Assembly: GCF_001877785.1 (NCBI RefSeq)
Contig: NZ_MINN01000044.1
Coordinates: 1 to 64,000, forward strand
Source: Rossellomorea aquimaris
Lineage (GTDB): Bacteria; Bacillota; Bacilli; Bacillales; Bacillaceae_B
Length of the DNA stretch: 64,000 bases
Direction of reading: 5' to 3'
A program made the position numbers and the translations under genes. The notes beneath the pieces are model-generated. The model searched no databases. It worked only from the letters and a program-made list of their open reading frames with translations, and had not been told where the DNA came from. Of the stretch, positions 18,399 to 28,277 are shown one piece after another. Within the stretch, counting starts at the first letter, position 1. Every line of letters begins with the position of its first letter.

Positions 18399-19367
18399 TT
18401 ATGAAAATTCTTTATGGTAGGTTGTGCTTTTTCCGGAGCCTTGGATTTTTAGGTTGGAAGAGTTTAATAAAAGATGTGCGGTTCTAGGGGAGGAAACATT
18501 TAAGAAGATCCTTAGTTCCCTGTTGGTGATAAATGGTTTAAAGAGAAGAAAATAATCTTCTATTTTCTGCTCATGAGCTTTTTTAGAGGAGAGGTTACAT
18601 TCGGGACAGTGCCAGCATCCAAACTTCCTAGTCATTATGGAAGCACAATTTTCACAGTTGACCCCGTTAATAATTTCATGTTCTTCAATCCCAAATGTTT
18701 TTAGCACACTTGTCATGCTCGTATCATGTTGGGCGAGGAGTACCCTTTTGATTTTTCTAAGATCCTTTTTTGTCGCAGCCAATTCGTTATACGAGGAGTT
18801 CAAATTACTGATTTCACTGATTAAATTCTGAGCATGTATGATTTTGTTATACGGAGTAAGAAGCTGTTGACCCGGGGCCATTTTAAGTATCGTAGAAGGA
18901 TTACTGATAACAACGAGGAATTCAATTGGCGGGAGCACTAAATTATGCTCATAGAAAAAACGTTGAAGAAAGAGTTTCAGGCGGTTAACTTGTGTAATGG
19001 GGTCGGAAAATCCGGTTTCGATGCCATTATAATTTCTTGTTAATTGATTAAATTCAGAGTCGATCGTCAATATTCCTGAAATGTTCTTAATTTCTAGAAT
19101 CAAAGTGTAGAAGGGGGTGAAAAGCAGTGAATCGATTTGAAAGTGATGGGGAGTCATCGGGAGCTTTAAATCGTTGAAAATCATATACTTTTGGCTATCC
19201 AGAAAACTTAAGTGGTAGTCAATCGATTTTTCTCCGTTATAGCCGGCTTTCCTTTTCTTCAGATCCTGTTCAATAAGGGGAATCTTCGAATGATGACGGT
19301 TTAAATTTCTTATTAATGCTTCATTTTGTTCGATTCTTATTGGTATTTTCCTCTCTTTTGCGAACAA
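18399..19367 (-). CDS. NERD domain protein with zinc ribbon
   Basis: 322 residues. The NERD nuclease-related domain lies around residues 40-150 with the predicted nuclease core FQIDSLLFTPFYTLILEIKN (D and ExK of the restriction-endonuclease fold). A C-terminal four-cysteine ribbon follows (CENC...CWHCPEC, about 245-265). The start is TTG 19367, preceded by AGGAG at 7 nt. Function unknown; NERD proteins are thought to act in DNA processing. It stands alone, with a repeat array upstream. Confidence 0.85.
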   Translation of the reverse strand: MFAKERKIPIRIEQNEALIRNLNRHHSKIPLIEQDLKKRKAGYNGEKSIDYHLSFLDSQKYMIFNDLKLPMTPHHFQIDSLLFTPFYTLILEIKNISGILTIDSEFNQLTRNYNGIETGFSDPITQVNRLKLFLQRFFYEHNLVLPPIEFLVVISNPSTILKMAPGQQLLTPYNKIIHAQNLISEISNLNSSYNELAATKKDLRKIKRVLLAQHDTSMTSVLKTFGIEEHEIINGVNCENCASIMTRKFGCWHCPECNLSSKKAHEQKIEDYFLLFKPFITNRELRIFLNVSSPRTAHLLLNSSNLKIQGSGKSTTYHKEFS

Positions 19368-19461
19368 TTGATCACTCCTTTAAATTTTATCTATAAGTAC
19401 TTCTCTTAAAATAGCAAAAATCCTCTTTTTGATTGGTGTAATAGATACCATTTTAGATTTT

Positions 19462-19582
19462 CATTCCACTTTCACAAATTTACGTGCAGGTTTTTAAATT
19501 TCCATGCAGGATTTCAGATTTACAAACCATTTATCAAAAATACATTCCACTTTTCAAAAATACGTGCATCTTGTCGAATTTT
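19462..19582. repeat. 20-bp tandem repeat array A (6 units)
   Basis: Units start at 19462 (21 bp) and then every 20 bp at 19483, 19503, 19523, 19543 and 19563. On plus they begin CATTCC or CRTGCA and end in AAATTTA, AAAAATA or a similar A/T-rich block. Degenerate but in strict register; lies between cshA and the NERD gene. Confidence 0.8.
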
Positions 19583-19881
19583 CTTCACCAACACCCACGC
19601 TTCCCCACCCATCCAAAACCCAAAACCCCAATTTGTCAAAACCATTTTCCAATCCCCCATCCCACTACACTCCTACAATCAAAATCACCACCTCCACCCC
19701 AGCCCCAACCCCAGCCAAAACAGACAACCACCGCCTTTACCCGCCAAATACAAGCGCAGAACTTCCGCTCGAAACGGAACCCCAGCCCAATGCCAACCCC
19801 CGGCTCCAACACCACCCACAATGCCAGCCCCTGTCACCACACAAACCGCAGGCTCCCACACCAACCCCGATCCAACCTTCC
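19583..19881. other. strand-asymmetric A/C-rich (G/T on minus) tract
   Basis: About 300 bp in which plus is nearly G-free and C/A-rich (CCACCTCCACCCCAGCCCC and similar). On the minus strand, the sense strand for cshA and NERD, it is G/T-rich. Open frames here arise from base bias and have no SD or recognisable product. It directly precedes array A in the minus direction. Confidence 0.7.
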
Positions 19882-19922
19882 AAAAAAAAACACGACAACC
19901 CCCAACAAAGGGTCATCGTGTT
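19882..19922 (-). terminator. cshA terminator
   Basis: On minus, stem AACACGATGACCC / GGGTTGTCGTGTT (two G-U pairs) followed by TTTTTTT. Confidence 0.9.
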
Positions 19923-19936
19923 CTAATCAAAATTTA

Positions 19937-21448
19937 TTAGTTATTGTTATAAGACTTGCGTCTGCTGCCTGATGATTGTGGTCTGCCGCCGCCGCGACGA
20001 TCGCCGCCACGGGATGATCCACCGCGTGAACCGCCGCCACGTGGGCCTCCGCTTCCACCGCGTCCGCCGCCTTTTCCGCTGCGTGATCCGCCTTTGTAGC
20101 CGCCGCGGTTGCCACCGCCGCCTCTATTTGGCAATGGACGCTCTTCTGTGATTTCTACAGGAGTTGTGTCCGGCTCTTTTGTAAGGACTTTGATCGCTGC
20201 TGCCACTGCCTGGATTGGATCGTGGTCATTCAGGAATTCCTCAGCAAATTGGTAGTAATCCTTGATGTCATTTTCTTTTGCCGCTTCAATCAGTTTTTCT
20301 AAAGCAAGGCGCTGCTGACCTTCGAGTGCTTCATTTTGGCTTGGCGGCTTAAGGCCCATCATTTTCTTCTTCGTTGTTTGTTCAACTACGCGAAGGTAAC
20401 CCATTTCTCTCGGAGTTACGAATGTGATGGACATACCCTTCTTACCTGCACGGCCTGTACGTCCGATACGGTGAACGTAGCTTTCAGGATCTTGCGGGAT
20501 ATCGAAGTTGTATACGTGCGTTACTCCTGAGATATCAAGTCCGCGGGCTGCAACATCCGTTGCGATCAGGATATCGATGCGGCCTTCTTTGAACTTTTTA
20601 AGAACCGTCATACGGCGTGCCTGTGAAAGGTCTCCGTGGATTCCTTCCGCAAGGTAGCCGCGGATGCTGAGTGCGCGTGACAGTTCGTCAACACGGCGCT
20701 TTGTGCGTCCGAATACGATCGCAAGTTCAGGTGATTGAACGTCGATCAGACGGGACAATACATCGAATTTTTCTTTTTCTGTTACTTTCGTGAAGTACTG
20801 TTCGATATTTGAAACCGTCACTTCTTTTGATTTTACTTTGATCAATTCAGGTTCTGTCATGAAGCGTTCTGCGATGCGGCGGATTGGATCCGGCATGGTT
20901 GCAGAGAACAGAAGTGTCTGTCTTGTGCTTGGTACGGTTTCAAGGATGCTCTCGATGTCATCAATGAAGCCCATGTTCAGCATTTCATCCGCTTCGTCAA
21001 GAACGAGTGTTTCCACGTTATCAAGCTTCAGCGTGCGGCGCTTGATGTGGTCTAGAAGACGTCCTGGTGTACCCACAATGATGTGCGGGTTCTTTTTCAT
21101 CGCACGGATTTGGCGCTGGATATCCTGGCCGCCGTATACTGATAATACGCGTGCACGCTTATCTGAACCTATGCGGTATAATTCTTCTGAAACCTGGATC
21201 GCAAGTTCACGGGTCGGAGCGATAACAAGAGCCTGAACGTTCGGGTTCTTCATATCGATCTTTTCGATCATAGGGATACCGAATGCAGTCGTTTTACCTG
21301 TTCCTGTCTGTGCCTGGCCGATGATATCTTTGCCTTCAAGACCTGCCGGGATTGTACTTGCCTGGATTGGGGTTGCTTCTTCAAAGCCCATACGTTTGAT
21401 TGATTTCAACGTAGATGCGCTTAAGTTTAAATCTGAAAACTTAGTCAA
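19937..21448 (-). CDS. cshA: DEAD-box RNA helicase CshA
   Basis: 503 residues. Q motif ([11 protein letters not shown]), motif I AQTGTGKT (45-52), DEAD in [12 protein letters not shown] in LFSATMP and motif [12 protein letters not shown] are intact. A C-terminal glycine/arginine-rich RGG-like tail (about 440-500) binds RNA. CshA acts in cold adaptation, ribosome assembly and mRNA turnover. The start is TTG 21448 with AAGGAG about 11 nt upstream. It has a long 5' leader. Confidence 0.95.
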   Translation of the reverse strand: MTKFSDLNLSASTLKSIKRMGFEEATPIQASTIPAGLEGKDIIGQAQTGTGKTTAFGIPMIEKIDMKNPNVQALVIAPTRELAIQVSEELYRIGSDKRARVLSVYGGQDIQRQIRAMKKNPHIIVGTPGRLLDHIKRRTLKLDNVETLVLDEADEMLNMGFIDDIESILETVPSTRQTLLFSATMPDPIRRIAERFMTEPELIKVKSKEVTVSNIEQYFTKVTEKEKFDVLSRLIDVQSPELAIVFGRTKRRVDELSRALSIRGYLAEGIHGDLSQARRMTVLKKFKEGRIDILIATDVAARGLDISGVTHVYNFDIPQDPESYVHRIGRTGRAGKKGMSITFVTPREMGYLRVVEQTTKKKMMGLKPPSQNEALEGQQRLALEKLIEAAKENDIKDYYQFAEEFLNDHDPIQAVAAAIKVLTKEPDTTPVEITEERPLPNRGGGGNRGGYKGGSRSGKGGGRGGSGGPRGGGSRGGSSRGGDRRGGGRPQSSGSRRKSYNNN

Positions 21449-21672
21449 TGCTATTCATTCTCCTTTTAATTTACATCTTTTATAACTAATCAATTATGCT
21501 GATTATATTTTTAAATCGGAACGAAATCTCACACACCGAAAGACTTCGGTATCTAATCTAAAATCGTCTATTTGAGATGTTTATTTGTTTGATATTCCAT
21601 TGGAATGTTTGCTGCAATGTGTGTGCCGGCTCAGGTTGCAAGGCGGCTGAAGGATCCTGCATGTTCAATGCA
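21449..21672 (-). other. cshA 5' leader region
   Basis: About 220 bp ahead of cshA with a small hairpin ACCGAAGTCTTTCGGT. A long untranslated leader would fit a cold-responsive helicase mRNA, but no known RNA motif or clear promoter is recognised. Confidence 0.4.
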
Positions 21673-21700
21673 AAAAAATACACTCTTCTAAATCGAAGAG
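21673..21700 (-). terminator. terminator after esterase gene
   Basis: On minus, CTCTTC GATTTA GAAGAG followed by TGTATTTTTTT. Confidence 0.75.
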
Positions 21701-21783
21701 CTGCACGTCCAACAAATAGAACAATGTTGTAGTTATGTTACCACTTATAGAGATGAATTTCAATCTATTGTAAAATAGTCAAT

Positions 21784-22473
21784 CTATTCACTCTGCAGGA
21801 AATGGTAGATCTCTCCAAATAATTCGTGCTTATCTTCACTGTGACAAATTAAGTGATTCGCTTTTGGGGAATAAAATAGGTTCTTTTCCTCAGACGAAAT
21901 GGTCTCATAAATATATTGGGCACTTTTGGGAGGAACAATCCCGTCGATTTCTCCCTGGGCTATAAAGGTAGGGATGTTCACTTCTTTAAGGAGCGGCCGT
22001 GCGATACGGACCACCTTTTTGAACTCATAGGCAGAAAGGATCGGGGTGTTGGTCACTTTAAATTTATAGCGGTTGTAAAGTTCATTTTCAAGTATTTTTC
22101 CCTGGAGCCCTTCCTTGATTAAATTACCAATATCTTTTACCAGCTGTCTGTAATTTATATAGTAGGCAGCTGCACTCAACAAGACAAGTTTGTCTACCTC
22201 GTATTTGACAGAGAGGTAGGAGGCGATCAGTCCGCCCATCGAAAAACCGATGACATATACTTTTTCACACGTTGAGATGAGCTCTTTCAATTCTTCTTCT
22301 GCATGTTCGATCCACTCGGCATGCTTGATCCCTCTCAAAGCCAGAGTTTCCCCGTGTCCCGGCAAGGTCGGGACAGCGATTTCCCATTGTGTCCGTTCCT
22401 TCAGAAAATTTGCGAGAGGCTCGACTTCATAAGGACCGCCGGTGAAGCCATGTATAAGTAAACACCCAATCAT
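21784..22473 (-). CDS. alpha/beta-hydrolase carboxylesterase
   Basis: 229 residues. Lid-containing carboxylesterase of the Est30 type: oxyanion HGFTGG, nucleophile elbow GFSMGG, acid in GEIDGIVPP and C-terminal histidine in ANHLICHS. Probably hydrolyses short acyl esters; natural substrate unknown. I start at ATG 22473 (MIGCLLIHG), as is usual for this family; a GTG at 22485 is an alternative. Separate transcript from murF. Confidence 0.88.
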   Translation of the reverse strand: MIGCLLIHGFTGGPYEVEPLANFLKERTQWEIAVPTLPGHGETLALRGIKHAEWIEHAEEELKELISTCEKVYVIGFSMGGLIASYLSVKYEVDKLVLLSAAAYYINYRQLVKDIGNLIKEGLQGKILENELYNRYKFKVTNTPILSAYEFKKVVRIARPLLKEVNIPTFIAQGEIDGIVPPKSAQYIYETISSEEKNLFYSPKANHLICHSEDKHELFGEIYHFLQSE

Positions 22474-22506
22474 CCTGATCCCCACTCACTTTAAGAATGG
22501 CTTATT

Positions 22507-22537
22507 AAGAAAAGGAAGGGGCATCCTCCCTTTTCTT
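22507..22537 (-). terminator. possible terminator after murF
   Basis: Stem AAGAAAAGG / CCTTTTCTT; the T-rich 3' arm itself may act as the U-tract. Moderate support. Confidence 0.5.
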
Positions 22538-22569
22538 TCACTTTCTCATTTTAAACACTTTCTTTGATT

Positions 22570-23946
22570 CTAATTCGTCAATGTTTCAATGACTTCTTCC
22601 AGTTTCATTCCCCTGGAAGCTTTGAATAAAACCAGATCTCCGCTTTGTGTCTGCTTTTCAAGCATGGCGGCAAGCTCTTTCTTGTCTTGGAACGCATGGA
22701 CGTTTTCAGCTGCAAAGCGCTCAAGTGCACCTTTCGCAATGAGCTCCCCGAGCCTTCCATAGGTATAGACATGCTGAATTTGTGCGGGATCGATGATTCT
22801 GCCGATTTCAAAATGGAACTCTTCTTCGTTGTCACCGAGCTCGAGCATATCACCGAGTACGAGAATCTTGTTGTTGACGCCGTCAAGTTCGGATACAAGC
22901 CCGATGGCTGCCTTCACGGAAGTCGGGCTGGCGTTATAGGCATCATTGATGATTTTTTCCCCTTTTTTACCGAGGGACGTTTCCATTCGCATTTGCGTGA
23001 GTTTAAGCGACTTCAACCCTTCTTTCATTCCTTCAACCGTCACATCGAATTCCTTGGCGATCAGGATCGCTGCCAGAGCGTTATGGATGTTGTGCTGTCC
23101 GAGTACAGGAAGGAAAAATGTTTCCCCTTCATACAGAGACGTTTCAAATTGGCTGCCGTCGTTGTTCATTTCTATGTTCACCGGGTAAATCGTGTTCGCT
23201 TCACTTCTGCCGAATGTTTCGATCCGCGCAAGTGTAAGGTCCTTTACATGCTCTTGTAAAAGAGGCTCGTCTCCGTAGTAGGCAAACAGGCCGTTTTCCT
23301 TAAGTCCCTGGACGATTTCAAGCTTGGCTTTGGTGATGCCTTCACGTGAGCCGAGATCCTGAAGATGCGACTCTCCAATGTTGGTGATGATCGCGGCATC
23401 GGGCTGCGAAATTTCAGACAGCAGTTCGATTTCACCAAAACCGCTCATCCCCATCTCCAGGACCGCCACTTCAGCATCCTCCGGGAGGGCGAGGATCGTC
23501 AACGGAAGGCCGATATGGTTATTGTAGTTCCCCTGCGTCTTATGGACTTTGTATTTCGTGCCCAGCAGGCTTGCGACCATATCCTTCGTCGTGGTCTTCC
23601 CGTTGCTCCCTGTGATGCCGACCACTTTCAGGTCCAGTTCATGGCGGTATTGATTTGCCAGTGACTGCAGGGCAAGTAGCGGATCATCGACGATGAGGAC
23701 CGGAAGATCTTCAGGAGGGTTTGCGACATTTTTATCCCATAGGGCGGCTCCTGCCCCCTTTTCGATCGCCTGCCTGACAAATTGGTGGCCGTCCACATTT
23801 TCACCTTTGAACGGGACGAAGAGATTCCCTTTTTCAATTTTGCGTGTATCGATGCTTACACCTTTTATGATGGTATCTTCGAACTTTGTGAGATCATTAT
23901 GAACATGCAGCATATCACATGCTTGTTTTATCGTTTTTTCAAACAT
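22570..23946 (-). CDS. murF: UDP-MurNAc-tripeptide D-Ala-D-Ala ligase
   Basis: 458 residues, three-domain Mur ligase. P-loop GITGSNGKTTTKD (110-122), NYNNHIGLPLTIL, LEMGMSGFGEI and the C-terminal NDAYNASP. It adds D-Ala-D-Ala, made by the adjacent ddl, to the cytoplasmic peptidoglycan precursor. ddl lies about 95 bp upstream, so murF is the second gene of a ddl-murF unit. Confidence 0.97.
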   Translation of the reverse strand: MFEKTIKQACDMLHVHNDLTKFEDTIIKGVSIDTRKIEKGNLFVPFKGENVDGHQFVRQAIEKGAGAALWDKNVANPPEDLPVLIVDDPLLALQSLANQYRHELDLKVVGITGSNGKTTTKDMVASLLGTKYKVHKTQGNYNNHIGLPLTILALPEDAEVAVLEMGMSGFGEIELLSEISQPDAAIITNIGESHLQDLGSREGITKAKLEIVQGLKENGLFAYYGDEPLLQEHVKDLTLARIETFGRSEANTIYPVNIEMNNDGSQFETSLYEGETFFLPVLGQHNIHNALAAILIAKEFDVTVEGMKEGLKSLKLTQMRMETSLGKKGEKIINDAYNASPTSVKAAIGLVSELDGVNNKILVLGDMLELGDNEEEFHFEIGRIIDPAQIQHVYTYGRLGELIAKGALERFAAENVHAFQDKKELAAMLEKQTQSGDLVLFKASRGMKLEEVIETLTN

Positions 23947-24040
23947 TGTCTTTCTCCTTTATGCGTTTTCGGGTGACAAACAGAGGAGGGACTGCTTTTA
24001 GATGATGATCTTCCAGTCAGTCCCTTCGTTCAGGTATGTG

Positions 24041-25120
24041 TTACATCGTATGTTTGATTGTCTGCTTTTCCTTATGGCGCTCCATGCCGAGTTCGACGAG
24101 TTTGCCGATCAGGGTCGGATAGTCGACGCCTGTGTGCTTCCATAGAAGCGGGAACATGCTGAAAGGCGTGAACCCGGGCATCGTGTTTACTTCGTTCATA
24201 TAGATTTTGCCGTCTTCAGTCAGGAAGAAATCTGCACGGACGAGTCCGGAACAGTCGAGGGCCTTGAAGGATTGGATTGCAATCTCCTTCATATTCCCGT
24301 ATGTTTCCTGGTCGATTTCTGCAGGGATGATGAGGGCCGTGTCCCCGTCTTCATACTTTGCCTTGTAATCATAGAAATCCTTCTTAGGGACGATCTCACC
24401 CGCAACTGAACATTCAGGCTGGTCGTTACCAAGAACGCCCAGTTCGATTTCGCGTGCTTTTACGCCTTCTTCAATGATGATCTTGCGGTCGAATTGGAAC
24501 GCTTCTTCGAATGCAGCCGCCAGTTCCTCTTTGGATGTACATTTGCTGATGCCGACGGATGAACCGAGGTTTGCCGGCTTGACGAAGCAAGGATAACCGA
24601 TTTGCTCTTCCACCTGCTTATATGCGTTTTCAGGATTCGCCTTCCACGTGCTGCGGATAAACCAGGTATAGTCCACCTGCGGAATTCCTGCCTGTGCGAA
24701 AAGATTCTTCATGATGACTTTGTCCATGCCTGCAGATGAAGCAAGGACACCGTTCCCCACGTAAGGGAGATTCAGTAATTCAAGCATCCCCTGAACCGTT
24801 CCGTCTTCCCCGTTCGGACCGTGGAGCAGCGGGAAGATCATATCGTATCCTTCACTCTCCCTGGAATCTGCAGGGACCATTGCCGTACCCAGTGCATTTG
24901 GTGAGATCTCCTCACCTTCATTGAATTGAAGTGCTTTTACATCTTCAACTGGCGCATTCAGCTGCGGTCCTTTGATCCACTGCCCTTCTGTTGAGATAAA
25001 GACAGGGTGTATTTCATATTTATTTAAGTCCAGGGCACCGATGACTGCCTTGGCTGTTTGCAGCGATACATTATGTTCGGCAGATTTGCCGCCGTATAAT
25101 AAACAAAGCTTGGTTTTCAT
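24041..25120 (-). CDS. ddl: D-alanine--D-alanine ligase
   Basis: 359 residues, ATP-grasp. N-terminal [38 protein letters not shown] and C-terminal [16 protein letters not shown] are diagnostic. It joins two D-Ala residues (made by alr, 11.3-12.4 kb) for murF. ATG 25120 follows AGGTAGCTC. Confidence 0.97.
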   Translation of the reverse strand: MKTKLCLLYGGKSAEHNVSLQTAKAVIGALDLNKYEIHPVFISTEGQWIKGPQLNAPVEDVKALQFNEGEEISPNALGTAMVPADSRESEGYDMIFPLLHGPNGEDGTVQGMLELLNLPYVGNGVLASSAGMDKVIMKNLFAQAGIPQVDYTWFIRSTWKANPENAYKQVEEQIGYPCFVKPANLGSSVGISKCTSKEELAAAFEEAFQFDRKIIIEEGVKAREIELGVLGNDQPECSVAGEIVPKKDFYDYKAKYEDGDTALIIPAEIDQETYGNMKEIAIQSFKALDCSGLVRADFFLTEDGKIYMNEVNTMPGFTPFSMFPLLWKHTGVDYPTLIGKLVELGMERHKEKQTIKHTM

Positions 25121-25421
25121 GAGCTACCTCCAATATTAACAATAGATGTTTCTATTTTATCACTTTCAACTCAAAGGGAAAGAATGATGTGATGGAAATT
25201 AAAAATTACCACCATTGTCCTTGAAAAGAAGGCAACCTCCCTCTGTATTCCGTCCTTATATATGTATGTAGACCCAGCCTAGTCCCGCAACAGGCGGACG
25301 GGCTTTATTTTATCAGAATACATTTAAGATTCCGCCTATTCATTTCCCTCTTAAAATATCATTCTCACGGGTGTATAATCCTTCTAACGAAAACATTTGT
25401 ACATTCAAGGAGGACACCCGG
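25121..25421. other. ddl/symporter divergent intergenic region
   Basis: Holds the start regions of two divergent genes. A plus-strand hairpin with a T-rich tail lies at 25276-25312 (AGCC..GTCC..GGAC.GGCT, then TTTATTTT), about 110 bp before the symporter. It could terminate a short leader transcript. No known riboswitch was recognised. Confidence 0.45.
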
Positions 25422-26609
25422 ATGAGAAAGCTTGGTTTACTGCCTAAGATCCTGTTGGGGATTGCCTTAGGTATTGTCATTGGTGCATATGCACCGGAAT
25501 GGATCGTGAAATTATTTGCTACGTTTAATGGACTTTTCGGTAATTTCCTCGGTTTCGCGATTCCATTGATCATCATCGGTTTCATCGCACCCGGTATCGG
25601 TTCAATGGGCAAAGGAGCAGGAAAGCTGCTTGGACTGACTACGGCTCTTGCTTACGGATCCACAGTGATTGCGGGGCTGCTTGCATATTCAGTCGCTAAG
25701 AGTATTTACCCATCTCTCCTGGCCAATCAAACTTCTCAATCATTCGAAAATCCGGAAGAAGCTCTCTTAAAGGGATTCTTCACAGTGGACATGCCTCCGG
25801 TAATGGGTGTCATGACGGCCCTCCTGATCGCCTTCACTCTTGGTCTGGGCATAGCCGCCATTAAAGGGGACGCCCTGCAAAAAGGAATGAATGAGTTTAG
25901 AAACATCATAGAATTGGTGATTGAAAAAATCATCATCCCGCTACTTCCGATCCATATCCTGGGGATATTCGCCAATATGACTCAGGGTGGTCAAGTCAGT
26001 GCCATCATGTCGGTATTCGCCAAAGTCTTTGTAATGATCATCTTATTGCATCTATTCTTTTTGGCAGTGCAATATACAACGGCAGGCACATTGCGCAAGC
26101 AAAATCCGTTCCTGATGATGAAGGGAATGCTTCCCGCCTATTTTACGGCGCTCGGAACGCAGTCATCCGCTTCTACAATCCCTGTGACTCTTGAAAGGAC
26201 GAAAAAACTCGGGGTAAGGGATCGTATTTCTGATTTCTCAGTGCCGCTGCTTGCTACGATTCACCTGTCAGGCAGCACGATCACACTAGTCAGCTGTGCG
26301 ATGGCCGTTATGTTCATACAGGGTGAAGCCCTGCAATTCGCGCAGCTGTTCCCGTTCATCCTCATGCTCGGCGTGACGATGATTGCTGCACCCGGTGTCC
26401 CTGGCGGTGCCGTGATGGCCGCTCTCGGTCTGCTTGAATCCATGCTCGGATTCGGCCCGACAATGACATCCCTTATGATCGCCCTTTACCTTGCACAGGA
26501 CAGTTTCGGAACAGCGTGCAACGTAACAGGCGACGGTGCCATCACATCCATCGTCGACAAACTGACCAACAAGAAAAAAGCAGCCATTTCAAATGTGAAA
26601 GCAAGCTGA
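25422..26609 (+). CDS. dicarboxylate/amino acid:cation symporter (DAACS)
   Basis: 395 residues, about eight membrane helices and two re-entrant loops. Family signature TQSSASTIPVTLERT, then the LSGSTITL and GVPGGAVMAAL segments. DAACS proteins import glutamate, aspartate, dicarboxylates or serine/threonine with Na+ or H+; the substrate cannot be fixed from sequence. ATG 25422 follows AAGGAGGACACCCGG. Confidence 0.9.
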   Translation: MRKLGLLPKILLGIALGIVIGAYAPEWIVKLFATFNGLFGNFLGFAIPLIIIGFIAPGIGSMGKGAGKLLGLTTALAYGSTVIAGLLAYSVAKSIYPSLLANQTSQSFENPEEALLKGFFTVDMPPVMGVMTALLIAFTLGLGIAAIKGDALQKGMNEFRNIIELVIEKIIIPLLPIHILGIFANMTQGGQVSAIMSVFAKVFVMIILLHLFFLAVQYTTAGTLRKQNPFLMMKGMLPAYFTALGTQSSASTIPVTLERTKKLGVRDRISDFSVPLLATIHLSGSTITLVSCAMAVMFIQGEALQFAQLFPFILMLGVTMIAAPGVPGGAVMAALGLLESMLGFGPTMTSLMIALYLAQDSFGTACNVTGDGAITSIVDKLTNKKKAAISNVKAS

Positions 26610-26613
26610 TTTT

Positions 26614-26666
26614 GAAGGCCCGTCCCTCGCCGCTTTACAGCGGTGAGGGACGGGCCTTCTTTTTTA
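26614..26666 (+). terminator. symporter terminator
   Basis: Long GC-rich stem GAAGGCCCGTCCCTCRCCGC and complement, followed by TTTTTT. Confidence 0.95.
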
Positions 26667-26728
26667 CAGGAAAAACCGTGCCTCCTGGAGAATTAAGTAG
26701 ATAGACCAAAACAAAGGAGTGCGGATTT

Positions 26729-27280
26729 TTGAACTCAACGAGCAGCCGAGTAACATTGAGAAAAATAGAAGAAAAGGACCTTGAAACACTTTGGGACTAC
26801 ATATACAAAGAAGAAGCACCTGAGTGGAAACAATGGGACGCACCTTATTTTGAACACAAACCAATGCCATTCGAAGATTATAAACGCAGCTTCCTCGCAA
26901 AACTGGAGCAGCACAATGACCGACAGCGGATCATCGAAGTTGAAGGAAACATCATCGGGACGGTCAGCTTTTACTGGGAGTACGAACCGACAAGATGGCT
27001 GGAAGCGGGTATCGTCATCTATAATCCCGGCTATTGGAACGGGGGCTATGGCACAGAAGCTCTGTCACAATGGGTACAGCATCTTTTTGAGTCGAAGGAA
27101 ATCGGACGGGTCGGCATCACCACCTGGTCCGGGAACGAACGGATGATGAAGGCCGCAGAGAAAGTCGGCATGAAGATTGAGGGCAGGATGAGGAAATGCC
27201 GGTATTATAACGGCGTTTATTACGATTCGATACGGATGGGAATCATCCGTGAAGAGTGGGATCAATTGTACTCCCGTTAA
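26729..27280 (+). CDS. GNAT-family N-acetyltransferase
   Basis: 183 residues, RimJ/RimL-type GNAT fold: beta-strand VEGNIIGTVSFYW, acetyl-CoA region GYWNGGYGTEAL, and NERMMKAAEKVGMKIEGRMR. Transfers acetyl to an amine; substrate unknown. TTG start at 26729 with AAAGGAG 9 nt upstream. Monocistronic. Confidence 0.9.
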   Translation: MNSTSSRVTLRKIEEKDLETLWDYIYKEEAPEWKQWDAPYFEHKPMPFEDYKRSFLAKLEQHNDRQRIIEVEGNIIGTVSFYWEYEPTRWLEAGIVIYNPGYWNGGYGTEALSQWVQHLFESKEIGRVGITTWSGNERMMKAAEKVGMKIEGRMRKCRYYNGVYYDSIRMGIIREEWDQLYSR

Positions 27281-27317
27281 AAAGAGGAGGACGGCGTTTC
27301 GTTGTCCTCCTCTTCTA

Positions 27318-27440
27318 TTGTCCAGCTGCGGCGGCTAGAGACTCGAGGTCATATGACGTGACCCCCAAAAAGGCAAAGAACGCCTTTCCGGGGGTCACAT
27401 CATATGCTTGTCGTCCCTGGGCGAGCCGCCTCCGCTTTTC
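27318..27440. repeat. Bacillus-type dispersed palindromic repeat, copy 2
   Basis: 123 bp bounded by TTGTCCAGCT and CCGCTTTTC. A large internal palindrome (GTGACCCCC...GGGGGTCACA and GTCATATGACG/CATATGCTTGTC) can fold into a long hairpin. Same family as 4926-5047. It lies between convergent genes and may serve as their terminator. Confidence 0.85.
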
Positions 27441-28097
27441 TTATTTTTCATCCTTCGAGTCGCCAAACCAGTCCTTCAGCCTCTTTCTAGTGAAAAAAAG
27501 AAGCAGGAAAAATAGGATGAACATGGCCATAGCCACATACAGATGCACCCTGTCTTCCCCGCTCAAACCTGAACCAAAGAAGACAAATCCGATCGTCCCC
27601 GGGATGATCCCGACAGCGGTAGCTGCAATATAAGGCAAGTAGCGCACTTTCCCTGCCCCGGCTAAATAACTGACCAAATCAAAGTTCAAAAATGGAAGCA
27701 AGCGGAGAATCAATATATAAAAGAAACTGTTTTCAGCCATTTTTTCGCGGACGCTGCTCATTTTAGGAGACGGTTTCCTCCAAAACTTCATCCCCAGAAA
27801 GCTGGATATGACATATGCCAGAGACGCCCCTCCGATGGCACCAATGAAAATATAGATAAACCCGTTGTACGGGCCGAACGCCAGGCCGGCTGCGATCGAA
27901 AAGATGGATGTTGGAAATAATACAAGGGGACGGAATGTCAGCAGCGCAATGAACACAACCGGTGCCCACCAGCCGAACGAGATGACAAGATCCCTGATAT
28001 CGGAAGGCCTCACTTCCCAAAAGCTGCGGCTACCCCATACGATCAGAAGGAGGACGGCAACGAAACCGAGTACCTTTAAGACATCTTTTATCTTCAT
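27441..28097 (-). CDS. TVP38/TMEM64-family (VTT domain) membrane protein
   Basis: 218 residues, about five or six membrane helices. VTT/SNARE-associated signature FRPLVLFPTSIFSIAAGLAFG and RLLPFLNFDLVSYLAG. Related DedA-superfamily proteins are implicated in lipid scrambling or undecaprenyl-phosphate transport; this protein's role is not known. SD GGGAGGGGAGGCA precedes the ATG closely. Confidence 0.9.
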   Translation of the reverse strand: MKIKDVLKVLGFVAVLLLIVWGSRSFWEVRPSDIRDLVISFGWWAPVVFIALLTFRPLVLFPTSIFSIAAGLAFGPYNGFIYIFIGAIGGASLAYVISSFLGMKFWRKPSPKMSSVREKMAENSFFYILILRLLPFLNFDLVSYLAGAGKVRYLPYIAATAVGIIPGTIGFVFFGSGLSGEDRVHLYVAMAMFILFFLLLFFTRKRLKDWFGDSKDEK

Positions 28098-28277
28098 TGC
28101 CTCCCCTCCCGTTCATTCCAGTGATGGTGTAATCTTTCTTCCATTGTACTGTTCTCATTAAATAAAACCAACTTTGCCGGTTATCCTATGGGTGAATGGT
28201 CTTGCTTTCACAATAAGGAACAAAGTAGTGAAACTTTTCTGATTCAGACAAGTCTAATAGTATAGAGGTGAAAGCAA

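Noticed and set aside
19484..19972. 140-160 codon proline/threonine-rich frames
   Set aside because: They cross the 20-bp array, the C/A-skewed tract and the cshA terminator; stop codons are absent because of base bias, not coding.
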